Assembly (NCBI GenBank): GCA_947588005.1
Contig: CANPYE010000012.1
Span: forward strand, 1 to 36,536
DNA length: 36,536 nucleotides
Source of the DNA: an uncultured Lachnospiraceae bacterium
Lineage (GTDB): Bacteria; Bacillota; Clostridia; Lachnospirales; Lachnospiraceae
Direction: 5' to 3'
Below, piece after piece: positions 7,004 through 14,910 of this stretch (the first letter of the stretch is position 1; each line of letters begins with the position of its first letter). Below the pieces are notes generated by a model. That model saw only the letters and a list, made by a program, of their open reading frames with translations. It ran no database searches and was not told the DNA's origin. The translations under genes and the position numbers were made by a program.

Positions 7004-8456
7004 GGTGGATTTGAATGAGTTCAATCCCTTCGCTTTTTCCGAGATTACGGCTGTACAGCTTTTCCGTGGAGTTGTTCCAATGCTCGTGGACGCCCAGGTT
7101 CGTGACCGGATGCCCCTGACTGTCCGTGTAGACAGTGCCGGATGGCGCATTCCCGACGAGTCCGGCCTCATGCAGATAGTTTTCTACGGTGGGATTGCCG
7201 CGCAGAGAACCGTTGTTTTCCGTGACCGTCGGTTCGTTCATCAGGAAATCCGCGCCTACGCTGTCAATGGCGACCGGATCCTGGGATACGAACACGCTGG
7301 AAGTGTAATCTCCGTCAAAGGGAGACTGCTGCCATCTGGAATTGTTTCCGGTGATGGACGCTCCTTCACCGGGAGCGCAGATGAGGGCGTCCAGCATATA
7401 GAGCACCGTTTTCCCGCCAAGATCCGCATTTGCCATCAGGTCAACAAGAGGGCTGTAAATACCCATCTCATTTCGGGTAAGCCACTGATGCAGGTTTGCT
7501 CCTTCCGGCGGGCGCATGGTATTTCCATTGATGAAAGAACCAAAATGATTCTTCCCGCACAGCGTGATCCCGTAGCTGTGCCCCTTGAGGTTGGCCAGGT
7601 TGATGACATATGCCGCTTCGGTAACGCAAGTGGGCAGATAGTTGACTTTTCCGCCGAAAGAATGGGACCAGACAATGGGGGCGGTCTCATCCGCAACGCC
7701 GGTGCTGCGGTCAACGAAATGAATGCCCTTCCGTTCCCCATTCGTACACATTTCTATCATGTAGTCCGGAAAAAGCCGGGACACATCATAGACGGTGATG
7801 TCCTCCGGGGCGACGCCGGCTTCCTCTATCAGCGATGTGAGCAGGGCTTTCAGCAGCACTGGGTTGGTATAGCTCATTTTCGTCTCGCCGGAGGTGTCGT
7901 CGTCATAGACGGCGGAGCCGTTGATGTTGGCTTTGATGGCAATTTTTTCGCCGGCGGTGTAGCCGCCGCTCCTGCCGCGGGTACAGTTATTCGCGGTGAA
8001 CAGCGCCGCCCAGCCGTCTTTCGCATTCTCCTTTCCGCCGAGGGAAGCGATGCTTTCATTTACCAAATCTAAAATGGCGCTTTCGTCGAAGTGATCTGTT
8101 TCCCACCAATAGCCGTTTCCATCCCAGTCCACGCTCTCCGGGTCGCAGGCCCAGACCACGCGCCCCGGCATGGCGCCGATTCCGGTTCCGTAGGGTTCGT
8201 GCTGCGGATAAATCCCGTCGTAAGGCAATGTGGACGCCTCCTTCGTATCTATTAGTTCATGGCCGTAAATATCGGCATTCAGAACGCCAGTGGCATATTC
8301 GGCGAGGTTTTCTGTCGTTCCCGTCGCGGCAGCAGTGCTTGTAACGGGCGTTTCCTGCATGTCCGGATAGGATTCAGCAGGTGTATTTTCCGCACAGGAA
8401 GCAAGGCAAAGACATCCTACCAGAGCCGCGAAAATACCGGAAACGATTCTTTTCAT
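6918..8456 (-). CDS. DUF362 domain-containing lipoprotein
   Basis: A signal peptide with a lipobox (MKRIVSGIFAALVGCLCLASC) indicates export and lipid anchoring. The mature part (about 470 aa) resembles DUF362 proteins, with 'AIKANINGS', 'LANLKGHSYGITLCGKNHFGS', 'YMLDALICAPGEG' and 'FVSQDPVAIDSVGADFL'. The function of the exported form is not established, and the CxxC clusters of ferredoxin-linked DUF362 proteins are absent. Upstream in-frame starts at 8480, 8477 and 8516 are possible. I chose 8456 because it leaves an ideal signal peptide, although its ribosome site is weak. The natural-looking end 'YSRNLGKSEGIELIQI' is followed by about 26 low-complexity residues read from the antisense of the CNNM gene. 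It is probably the last gene of the LysR-controlled operon. Confidence 0.8.
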   Translation of the reverse strand: MKRIVSGIFAALVGCLCLASCAENTPAESYPDMQETPVTSTAAATGTTENLAEYATGVLNADIYGHELIDTKEASTLPYDGIYPQHEPYGTGIGAMPGRVVWACDPESVDWDGNGYWWETDHFDESAILDLVNESIASLGGKENAKDGWAALFTANNCTRGRSGGYTAGEKIAIKANINGSAVYDDDTSGETKMSYTNPVLLKALLTSLIEEAGVAPEDITVYDVSRLFPDYMIEMCTNGERKGIHFVDRSTGVADETAPIVWSHSFGGKVNYLPTCVTEAAYVINLANLKGHSYGITLCGKNHFGSFINGNTMRPPEGANLHQWLTRNEMGIYSPLVDLMANADLGGKTVLYMLDALICAPGEGASITGNNSRWQQSPFDGDYTSSVFVSQDPVAIDSVGADFLMNEPTVTENNGSLRGNPTVENYLHEAGLVGNAPSGTVYTDSQGHPVTNLGVHEHWNNSTEKLYSRNLGKSEGIELIQIHLTLLPLSPDAPQPAASRPAGCPFPERSP

Positions 8457-8548
8457 ATATTTTCTCACACTTTCCATCATTTTAACAATACGCCGCAGTT
8501 TCTCAAAAACGTGCATTGATCTGGGACAATCAGCGACCGATCCGCATT

Positions 8549-9547
8549 TTACTTTAGATATTCTGTAAAGAAGCGCTCCAGCCTGTCAAACGGAATCGCG
8601 TTCTTCCCACCGCCGTCGTACAGATCGGTGTGAACGGCGTCCGGGATGATCAAAAGCTCCTTGTTGCCCGTGTACTTGCTGTTCTCTATCATAGCTGCAT
8701 AGGCATCTTTTGAAAAGTAGCAGGAGTGAGCCTTCTCACCGTGCATGATCAAAACGGCGCTTCTGATCTCATTGCTGTATTTGAGAATGGGCTGATTGAG
8801 GAAGGATTCACAGCCGATTACATTCCAGCCGCCGTTGGAGTTGAGGCTGCGGGGATGGTAACCACGTTCAGTCTTATAGTAATCATAATAATCCTTTACG
8901 AAGAACGGCGCGTCCTCCGGCAGAGGATCAACGACACCGCCGCCGAGAGCGTAATCTCCCGCCTTCAAATCCGCAAGCCGCTGCGCGCACATGGCCGCCT
9001 TTTTCTGATACCGGGCTTCTTCGCTGTCCTCGGCGTCAAAGTAGCCGTTGGCATTCACTCTTGTCATATCGTACATCGTGGAGGCTACGGTCGCTTTTAC
9101 TCTCGTATCCAATGCCGCCGTATTCAGCGCCATGCCGCCCCAGCCGCAGATGCCGATAATACCGATTCGATCGGGATCGACTTTATCGTGCAGCGACAGG
9201 AAATCCACCGCCGCCATAAAGTCCTCGGTATTGATGTCGGGGGACGCCATGTAACGGACATTTCCGCCGCTTTCACCGGTGAAGGAGGGATCAAAGGCGA
9301 TGGTCAGAAATCCGCGCTCCGCCATCGTTTGGGCGTACAGTCCCGCCGCCTGCTCCTTGACCGCGCCGAAGGGGCCGCAGACGGCAATCGCCGGAAGCTT
9401 ACCTTCCGCATTTTTCGGCACATACAAATCTGCCGCCAGCGTGATACCGTAACGGTTCACAAATGTGACCTTGCTGTGATCGACCTTTTCGCTCTTTGGA
9501 AAGGTTTTATCCCATTCCGCCGTCAGTTTCAGTTCTTCTTTTTTCAT
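8549..9547 (-). CDS. Alpha/beta hydrolase of dienelactone-hydrolase-like type with a cysteine nucleophile
   Basis: A 332-aa soluble protein with an alpha/beta-hydrolase core. It has a strand and oxyanion region 'LPAIAVCGPFGAVKEQAAGL' (51-70), nucleophile elbow GICGWGGMA with Cys134 in place of Ser, an acidic-residue loop after 'AVLIMHGEKAHSCYFSKDAY', and a catalytic-like His306 in DAVHTDLYD. Cysteine nucleophiles are known in dienelactone hydrolases. The substrate is unknown. AAAGGATGG precedes the ATG by a suitable distance. It sits 21 bp after the small helical gene and 92 bp before the DUF362 lipoprotein on the same strand, in an operon divergent from the LysR gene, so its inducer and substrate may be related to the LysR ligand. 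Confidence 0.85.
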   Translation of the reverse strand: MKKEELKLTAEWDKTFPKSEKVDHSKVTFVNRYGITLAADLYVPKNAEGKLPAIAVCGPFGAVKEQAAGLYAQTMAERGFLTIAFDPSFTGESGGNVRYMASPDINTEDFMAAVDFLSLHDKVDPDRIGIIGICGWGGMALNTAALDTRVKATVASTMYDMTRVNANGYFDAEDSEEARYQKKAAMCAQRLADLKAGDYALGGGVVDPLPEDAPFFVKDYYDYYKTERGYHPRSLNSNGGWNVIGCESFLNQPILKYSNEIRSAVLIMHGEKAHSCYFSKDAYAAMIENSKYTGNKELLIIPDAVHTDLYDGGGKNAIPFDRLERFFTEYLK

Positions 9548-9568
9548 GCTGCTTTTCCCATCCTTTCA

Positions 9569-9796
9569 TTATTTCACTGAAAATTTTTCGGTCTGCCTTA
9601 TCAGGTAATCCATGCGATCAACCCGATTCTGGCTTTCATGCATTTGCTCTATCAGGGCACAGCGGCATTGTTTGAGGAACTTTGTCAGTTCGCTCAGGCT
9701 GCCCGCGTTCAAAAAGCCTCCGGCTCTTTGGATTTCCTCTTTCGTGCATCCTGCTTCGGCCATCCCCGCGAGCAGATTCTCCGTTTGTTCGCTCAT
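9569..9796 (-). CDS. Small helical protein of unknown function (75 aa)
   Basis: I start it at ATG 9796 because AAAGGATGAGAGG lies immediately upstream; the longer reading to 9847 has no ribosome site and begins with an unlikely Cys/Lys/Arg-rich tail. The product (MSEQTENLLAGMAEAGCTKE...) is two to three amphipathic helices: a UBA-like 'AGMAEAGCTKEEIQRAGGFLNAG', then a long helix 'ELTKFLKQCRCALIEQMHESQNRVDRMDYLIRQTE', written here only in part. Such short proteins are commonly seen next to regulators in Clostridia, but I know of no function. It is the first gene of the operon facing the LysR gene. Confidence 0.65.
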   Translation of the reverse strand: MSEQTENLLAGMAEAGCTKEEIQRAGGFLNAGSLSELTKFLKQCRCALIEQMHESQNRVDRMDYLIRQTEKFSVK

Positions 9797-9848
9797 CCTC
9801 TCATCCTTTCTGCGTCCGACTTTTTTCTGACATCTACAATATAGCACA

Positions 9849-9916
9849 TTGACATTTTTCCTCGCTAATGGCTATAATGAATATCGTGATATTCATTTTC
9901 AGAATATCATGATATG
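9849..9916 (+). promoter_or_regulatory. LysR promoter with duplicated palindromic operator
   Basis: TTGACA (9849-9854), an 18-bp spacer and TATAAT (9873-9878) are directly followed by GAATATCGTGATATTC (9879-9894), a perfect 7-2-7 palindrome. A second, nearly perfect copy, GAATATCATGATATG, starts at 9902, 23 bp centre to centre, on about the same face of the helix. The first copy overlaps the LysR transcription start, consistent with autorepression and activation of the divergent operon. Confidence 0.7.
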
Positions 9917-9933
9917 AAACGGAGGACAGGAAT

Positions 9934-10809
9934 ATGGAAATTCGTACTTTAAGATACTTTCTTGCCGTTGCAAGAGAAGAAAACATGACCCGCGCCGCCG
10001 AATACCTGCACGTTACCCAGCCGACGCTCTCGAAGCAGATCCAGTCTTTGGAGGACGAGCTTGGGAAAAAGCTGTTTATACGGCACAGCTTTAGCATTTC
10101 GCTGACCGAGGAAGGAATCCTTCTCAGAAAGAGGGCGGAAGATTTAGTTTCGATGGCGGATAAGATCATCGGCGAATTTGTGTCATTGGACGATTTAACC
10201 GGCGGAGATATTTATTTTGGGCTGGCTGAGTCCTATCAGATACGTTACCTTGCCCGGGAGATCAAGCGTTTCAAAGAGATCTATCCCGGCCTGCGCTACC
10301 ATATCAGCAGCGGGGATACGGAGCAGGTTACGGAAAAGCTGGATAAGGGCGTTCTCGACTTTGCCGTGCTGGCGGAGGAACCGGATACCGCGAAGTATCA
10401 CTATCTCACGTTCCCGGCAGCGGATGTATGGGGACTTGTCATGCCCGCAGACCACCCTCTGGCGGAAAAAGAGAGCATCCTTGCGGAAGATGTTATCGGG
10501 CTGCCCCTGTTCTGCTCGGAACAAGGGTGGAAACGGGATATTCCATGCTGGTGCGGAGAAAAAATGGACAGGCTGCATCTGGAGGGTTCCTTCCGCTTAT
10601 CCTACAACGCCTCTCTGTTTGTCAAGGAAGGGCTGGGGTTTCTGCTCACGTTTGACAAGCTTATCGATACGAGCCCGGCAAGCGGGCTTGCGTTCCGTCC
10701 GCTTGCGCCGAAGCTGGAAACAAAGATGTATCTGATATGGAGAAAGTACCAGGTTTTCACGCCGATCGCGGAACGGCTGCTCGCGGAATTGAAAGAACGG
10801 TTTGTCTGA
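9934..10809 (+). CDS. LysR family transcriptional regulator
   Basis: A 291-aa DNA-binding regulator. It has an N-terminal winged HTH (1-60) with 'LRYFLAVAREENMTRAAEYL' and 'TQPTLSKQIQSLEDELG', a linker helix, and a periplasmic-binding-like effector domain (about 92-290) with 'GDIYFGLAESYQ' and 'LDFAVLAEEPD'. The effector is unknown. CGGAGGA lies 8-10 bp before the ATG. It is transcribed away from the small-protein/hydrolase/DUF362 operon across a 137-bp region holding its own consensus promoter and two palindromes, which is the usual layout for a LysR regulator and its target. Confidence 0.92.
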   Translation: MEIRTLRYFLAVAREENMTRAAEYLHVTQPTLSKQIQSLEDELGKKLFIRHSFSISLTEEGILLRKRAEDLVSMADKIIGEFVSLDDLTGGDIYFGLAESYQIRYLAREIKRFKEIYPGLRYHISSGDTEQVTEKLDKGVLDFAVLAEEPDTAKYHYLTFPAADVWGLVMPADHPLAEKESILAEDVIGLPLFCSEQGWKRDIPCWCGEKMDRLHLEGSFRLSYNASLFVKEGLGFLLTFDKLIDTSPASGLAFRPLAPKLETKMYLIWRKYQVFTPIAERLLAELKERFV

Positions 10810-10826
10810 GATAGGCCAGGAAAATA

Positions 10827-10887
10827 AAACGCCCGTCTCCGTTACGGCTGATACGGATACGTTTCAGCCGCGGGAGGCGGACGGTTT
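10827..10887. terminator. Probable bidirectional terminator between lysR-type and GH2 genes
   Basis: An imperfect hairpin with A-rich left and T-rich right flanks: AAACGCCCGTCTCCGTTACGGCTGA pairs (with mismatches) with TCAGCCGCGGGAGGCGGACGGTTT, with a 12-nt loop. It lies between two convergent stop codons (10809 and 10891), as expected for a shared terminator. Confidence 0.65.
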
Positions 10888-10890
10888 GAT

Positions 10891-12822
10891 CTAGAATCGG
10901 TCCATTAACTCCTGGTAATATTTTTGCAGCACGTAAAACGCCGGCTTCTTATATTTCTTGTCCGGAGAGAGCAGTCCCTTACGGTTATAGTAGCCCTGGA
11001 TTGCGCTGGTGCGCCGCGGACAGCGGAAATCGTACAGGATCCAGGGGGTCGTGCCTTTCACATAATCGATGCCCCGCAGGGTCTCGGCCTGCCGTTCGTA
11101 GACGTAGGCCTGGTATTCTTCCGTACCTTTATCCTGAATGGTTCCGTGGTGCCCCGGCATGGCGTCTGCGCCGAATTCCGTGATGATCACCGGCTTCGAC
11201 GGATCGCTGTTGGCGAAAAGCTGGGGCAGCTGGGCGAAATCCGGGGAATACCACCCGAAATACTCGTTCAGCCCGATAATGTCCAGATATTCCGCCAGAC
11301 GGTCAGCGATGGCCAGCTTGTGCATGCTGACCAGGCAGGCGGCGGAGACCATGCGGGTCTCGTCGACCGCGTGGGCGCAGTCGGCCAGACGCTTCATGAA
11401 TGCCAGACGTTCGTCGGAGTCGGCGTTCTCATTTCCAACGGACCAGATGATCACGCTGGCCCGGTTCCAGTCCCGATAGATCAGTTCCTTCAGCTGGTTC
11501 TCCGCGTCCTCGTAGGTCTCTTCGCGGGTGAAGCGGATCGCCCAGTAGACCGGGATCTCCTCCCAGAGAAGAAGGCCTTCCCGGTCGGCCAGCTTCGCCA
11601 TGCGTTCGTCGTGGGGATAATGGGCCAGGCGCATGAAGTTGCAGTTCATTTCTTTCGCCAGGCGGATGGTCGCCAGACGCTCTTCATCAGTAGGCGCCTT
11701 GCCGTGAGCGACGCTTTCCTCATGGCAGCTGATGCCGCGCAGATAAATGGGCCTGCCGTTTAAGAGAATGTCGCGTCCCCGGACGCGGATCTCGCGGAAA
11801 CCGACAGTGTCGCTGACCGCGTCCTCGCCGCAGGTGAGGGAGACGTCGTAGAGCCGGGGATGTTCCGGCGACCATAATTCAGGAGACGCGTCGATGACGA
11901 GTTCGCCATAGCCGTCTGCGAGCGGGATCTCTGCGCGGATGTTAAGTTCCGGGATATGTAGTTCGGCGGTGGCGGGAACTGTGGCAGACTCTTGGCTTGC
12001 GTCTGATGCGGCAGTGTCCGTATGTTGTGCGGCGGCATCTATAGGGCCTGAGGTGCTTGCGTCTGAGGCCTGAGCGCTCATATCCGGTATTCTGGTTGCT
12101 TGTGTGTTTCTGCCATCCGACACCTGAACACGCACCTTGATCTTCGAAAACGTCCCGTCCGGCACCAGCGCGATCTGGAACCGCTTTATGTATGCGGCCG
12201 GGACCCGGATCAGTTCGATATCCCGGTAGATCCCGCCGTAGTTGAACCAGTCCGTATTCTCCGTGGGCACCTGTTCCGGACGCCGGGTGCTGTCGGCCTG
12301 GATCAGGATCCGGTTCTCCGCCTGCAGCGCTTCGGTCACTTCGAAATACGCCGGCGTCGAGCCGCCCCGGTGCATGCCGATGTATTTTTTGTTCAGAAAT
12401 ACCCGGCAGATATAATTGGCCGCGCCTACTTTTAAGAAAACGCGCTCCTTTGTCCCGGCCGCGCCCGTTTCCCCGGCCGCGTAGCGGAAGGTGCGGGTAA
12501 AGACCATGCTGCCTTCGTAGAGCAGGAACATTTCCTTCTCCGTGTTCCAGCAGCAGGGCAGGTTCATGGTGGGCCATTCGTCGAAGGAGTAGTCTACCGG
12601 CAGCGTGAAGCCGTTTTTATCCTCGTAGAGCTCCTCGAACCAGTGCTGGCGGATGCAGGTATCGTACTGGTCGACGGCGTAGTGCCAGGCACCGTTTAGG
12701 GATTCCTTTCTGCGGCCGCAGTCGAAGAACATGTCGTCCGCCGTGGCCTGCGGCTCCTCATATTCGCCCAGATAATCTTCCAGATTGATGTCGGATACAT
12801 TTTTCTGCTGATATTTTTTCAT
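10891..12822 (-). CDS. Glycoside hydrolase family 2 enzyme, beta-glucuronidase-like
   Basis: A 643-aa enzyme without signal peptide. It has a GH2 jelly-roll sugar-binding domain (about 35-205, with [11 protein letters not shown]), an Ig-like domain (about 210-345) and a TIM barrel (about 350-643). It shows [10 protein letters not shown] (399-408), the acid/base in WSVGNEN (Glu465) and the nucleophile in ITEFGAD (Glu549). Near the end an NRK triplet (613-615, in '[20 protein letters not shown]') matches the NxK motif known to read the glucuronate carboxylate in beta-glucuronidases, so that specificity is favoured over galactosidase. Odd feature: residues about 238-286 are an Ala/Ser/Thr/Asp-rich insertion inside the Ig-like domain. 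AAAGGAGGT precedes the ATG. It is monocistronic, with hairpin repeats in its leader. Confidence 0.88.
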   Translation of the reverse strand: MKKYQQKNVSDINLEDYLGEYEEPQATADDMFFDCGRRKESLNGAWHYAVDQYDTCIRQHWFEELYEDKNGFTLPVDYSFDEWPTMNLPCCWNTEKEMFLLYEGSMVFTRTFRYAAGETGAAGTKERVFLKVGAANYICRVFLNKKYIGMHRGGSTPAYFEVTEALQAENRILIQADSTRRPEQVPTENTDWFNYGGIYRDIELIRVPAAYIKRFQIALVPDGTFSKIKVRVQVSDGRNTQATRIPDMSAQASDASTSGPIDAAAQHTDTAASDASQESATVPATAELHIPELNIRAEIPLADGYGELVIDASPELWSPEHPRLYDVSLTCGEDAVSDTVGFREIRVRGRDILLNGRPIYLRGISCHEESVAHGKAPTDEERLATIRLAKEMNCNFMRLAHYPHDERMAKLADREGLLLWEEIPVYWAIRFTREETYEDAENQLKELIYRDWNRASVIIWSVGNENADSDERLAFMKRLADCAHAVDETRMVSAACLVSMHKLAIADRLAEYLDIIGLNEYFGWYSPDFAQLPQLFANSDPSKPVIITEFGADAMPGHHGTIQDKGTEEYQAYVYERQAETLRGIDYVKGTTPWILYDFRCPRRTSAIQGYYNRKGLLSPDKKYKKPAFYVLQKYYQELMDRF

Positions 12823-12839
12823 ATGGGACCTCCTTTTTC

Positions 12840-12918
12840 ATTTCCATGCGAGAAAAGTACCAATGACGCCCTGATTGTATTTCCATGCGAGGAGAGCGCC
12901 AGTGACGCTCTCCTCGTA
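12840..12918. repeat. REP-like paired hairpin repeat, locus 2 (units 12840-12879 and 12880-12918)
   Basis: Two adjacent copies of the ATTTCCATGC-headed unit. The second has a perfect 11-bp stem CGAGGAGAGCG/CGCTCTCCTCG (12888-12898, 12906-12916) around the loop CCAGTGA. The first copy is degenerate in its stem. They occupy the presumed 5' untranslated region of the GH2 gene. Confidence 0.8.
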
Positions 12919-12946
12919 TTGTAAATGAATCGTATGGAAAATGCAA
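12918..12946 (-). promoter_or_regulatory. Candidate promoter for the GH2 gene
   Basis: On the minus strand TTGCAT (12946-12941), a 17-bp spacer and TACAAT (12923-12918). Transcription would begin near 12911, so nearly the whole leader is the hairpin-repeat pair. The remaining bases 12947-13069 hold no gene that I can support. Confidence 0.55.
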
Positions 12947-13069
12947 GGGCAGAAGCCGACAGAGCAAATCGAAGAAAAGAAGCGTTATGATGAATCCCTG
13001 GCCGTTTGCCTGTGTGAGATAAAGAAACTGAGGATCAGGCCACTTTTCACACATCCATTACATTACAGT

Positions 13070-13119
13070 TGATTTTTCAAACTATATTGTATATAATAAT
13101 GAGTAGGGAAATCCCTACT
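13070..13119 (+). promoter_or_regulatory. Promoter and palindromic operator of the antitoxin-toxin relic
   Basis: TTGATT (13070-13075), a 17-bp spacer and TATAAT (13093-13098) are followed by GTAGGGAAATCCCTAC (13104-13119), a perfect 7-2-7 palindrome over the expected transcription start. This is the normal place for an autorepressing antitoxin to bind. Confidence 0.65.
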
Positions 13120-13152
13120 TTTCTATCATGCTATATACATGGAGGTGCGAAG

Positions 13153-13428
13153 ATGTCAGTGAATGCCTTTGTTGATAATGCAAAAGTCATGGCAAAAGGA
13201 CAGGTCACAATCCCGAAAGATGTTCGGGAAGTTCTTGGCGTGACAAGCGGTGACCGCATTTCTTTTATCGTTGAGGGAAAATCCGTCCGTATTGTGAATT
13301 CTGCTATTTATGCCATGCAGCTACTGCAGAGCGAAATGACAGGAGAGGCAGAACGCGCGGGACTCACCTCGGATGAGGATGTGATGGCACTTGTCAAAGA
13401 ATTGCGAAGTGAGGATGATGGCGAATGA
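13153..13428 (+). CDS. AbrB/MazE-type (SpoVT-AbrB fold) antitoxin
   Basis: A 91-aa protein starting at ATG 13153 after GGAGGT (13141-13146); the longer reading to 13069 lacks a ribosome site. The N-terminal swapped-hairpin DNA-binding domain is clear: 'AKVMAKGQVTIPKDVREVLG' followed by 'SGDRISFIVEGKSVRIVNS' (about 10-50). The C-terminal half is helical and should contact the toxin. It overlaps a PIN-toxin fragment by ATGA, the classic VapB/AbrB-PIN arrangement. Because the partner is broken, the antitoxin may now be an orphan regulator of its own palindromic operator. Confidence 0.88.
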   Translation: MSVNAFVDNAKVMAKGQVTIPKDVREVLGVTSGDRISFIVEGKSVRIVNSAIYAMQLLQSEMTGEAERAGLTSDEDVMALVKELRSEDDGE

Positions 13429-13583
13429 GGGTGCTGATCAGGGATGTAAAGGACAGACCCATACTGCGTGCTGCAATCAAAGCGAGGGCTGATGTTTTAC
13501 TGACCGGAGATAAAGATTTTCTGGAATCCGGTGTGGAAAATCCAGCCATTATGACACCAGCTGAATTTCTCCGTTTAACTTGA
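13425..13583 (+). pseudogene. PIN-domain toxin remnant with in-frame internal deletion (52 aa)
   Basis: The frame starts at ATG 13425, overlapping the antitoxin stop. It encodes MRVLI, the expected first beta strand of a PIN toxin, joined directly to 'RDVKDRPILRAAIKARADVL' and 'LTGDKDFLE...PAIMTPAEFL', which is the C-terminal third of such proteins. A typical PIN toxin is about 130-140 aa and has 'DTN' right after the first strand; here that acidic residue and the middle are missing. The reading frame survived the deletion. RNase activity is not expected, though the fragment might still fold with the antitoxin. Confidence 0.75.
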
Positions 13584-13662
13584 AAAATATCCTGCTTCAA
13601 AATAGTAAAAGCAGCAAATCTTTTAGAAAGACCTACTGCTTCATGGTATGGGACGCTCTTTT

Positions 13663-14613
13663 TCAGGTTTGAAAATCGACTCTGTTTTGGCTGCCGGCCG
13701 CATTGCGGAAAACGCGGGTATCCTTTTCGTCGGAATCGAAGGTATACTCAAGGGCTGCCGTGTAACCATCTCCGATCTGATCGGGTTCATATTTACGGTA
13801 CAGGCCGTCAGCGATGGGATAAAACCCTTCTCCGATGCCCCGGTATGCCGTAAGCTGCCATATGGCCGTAGTATTCCCTTTCATTTGGTGCATAAATTTT
13901 ACGATTCCGATTCCCTCCGCATAATAACATTCGCTTTTTCCGCCAAAATAGGAGTTCAAAGCAAGATCAAAGCGGATATGCCGGCAATTTTCAAACGTCC
14001 CGGCCGGTGTGGTCACCGCCTCGTCCTCTAAGACTGCGAATTCCTTTAACGTTTTATGCGGCTTTGCGGCGAACCCGGGCGTCCATCTGTCGTTCCAGCG
14101 CCCCATACCGCATTCGTCAATGATCTCGTCGAAAAAGCTGTAGAGCATTTTCTGGCCTTCCGGCCCTAAATTGGAAGTATTTTTTCATTCGAAATGCTCT
14201 TTTTGCATCCATTCTGTTTTCCCGTTTGTTTTCGTAAAGACGCCGCTGCTATAGAAATTCCAGCGCCCTATCTGAGTACAATCGGGCGTGATCTCAGGAT
14301 CGGTGCCGAGAATTCTCAGCATGACGTCTTCTGCAACCTGTATTTGGATCCTTTGACGCCTTGTTTGGGCGAGTTCCCTTGCGCGGCGCAGCGAACCTCT
14401 GACGTCAATCAAATGCTGGATACCGTCAGTGTCGCAGCCGTCAGTGCAGTAGTTTTGCCTTATTTCCTCCATTTTACCGTCAAAGGTATCGGAATAGCCC
14501 AGGGTTTCACAGCAGATCACGGCAGCTGCCGTTGCCGCGTTGTATTTGTATGCCGTTACCTCGAAAAAAAATATCTTTATCGTACAGAACCGTCCTGTAT
14601 CATGTCCAGCCAA
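13663..14613 (-). pseudogene. Decayed gene of unknown family, interrupted by a stop codon and with a damaged 5' end
   Basis: Two minus-strand segments are in the same frame: 14613-14185 and, after a TGA and 12 further open codons, onward to 13663. Joined, they give about 316 residues. The C-terminal half has 'TTPAGTFENCRHIRFD', 'ECYYAEGIGIVKF' and 'QLTAYRGIGEGFYPIADGLY', resembling secreted or regulatory hypothetical proteins of Clostridia that I cannot name. The upstream segment opens only at a weak TTG preceded at once by a stop. Up to about 14700, a different frame reads protein-like sequence ('LEHKKEISAKLATSRANEQS'), with an 8-nt T run nearby (14566-14573), suggesting frameshifts. Function is unknown. 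The gap 13584-13662 holds nothing recognisable. Confidence 0.55.
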
Positions 14614-14740
14614 TCGTCAATTGACTGTTCGTTTGCCCGGCTGGTCGCCAGCTTCGCGGATATCTCTTTCTTGTGTTCCAACTTCTCCGTCCGTTACCGG
14701 CGGCTGGACTGTACCAGCCTTTCTGCTGAGAGAGTTACAG

Positions 14741-14882
14741 GTGACAGAAAAGTCGTAGTATTGTATAATAGTTTGAGAAAACAGACGGCAGAAAAGGGTT
14801 ATAAACAGTGTGGATGAAGTAAAAATCTGCACATAATGTAAAAATAAGTTAATTGCTGTCAGGGGATTATCCAATCTATAAT
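14741..14882 (+). promoter_or_regulatory. Promoter region of the two-component operon, two candidate promoters and an activator-like site
   Basis: P1: GTGACA (14741-14746), 17 bp, TATAAT (14764-14769). P2: TTGCTG (14853-14858), 18 bp, TATAAT (14877-14882), 29 bp before the kinase start. Between them lies TGCACATAATGTAAAAA (14828-14844), whose AATGTAAAA core ends 9 bp before the P2 -35. The same motif lies at the same distance from the -35 of the binding-protein gene. Confidence 0.6.
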
Positions 14883-14910
14883 GAAAGTAGAATAATCGAA
14901 GGGAGACGGC

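Noticed and set aside
7005-8072. Long plus-strand ORF of 355 codons opposite the DUF362 gene
   Set aside because: It is the antisense of a clear lipoprotein gene and has no recognisable domains.
12954-13010. Possible short coding remnant (MENARAEADRANRRKEAL) before the antitoxin
   Set aside because: Only 18 codons, with no ribosome site and no recognisable family.
14185-14187. In-frame TGA as a selenocysteine codon
   Set aside because: No SECIS-like hairpin was seen directly downstream and the gene's 5' end is also damaged, so a nonsense mutation is simpler.
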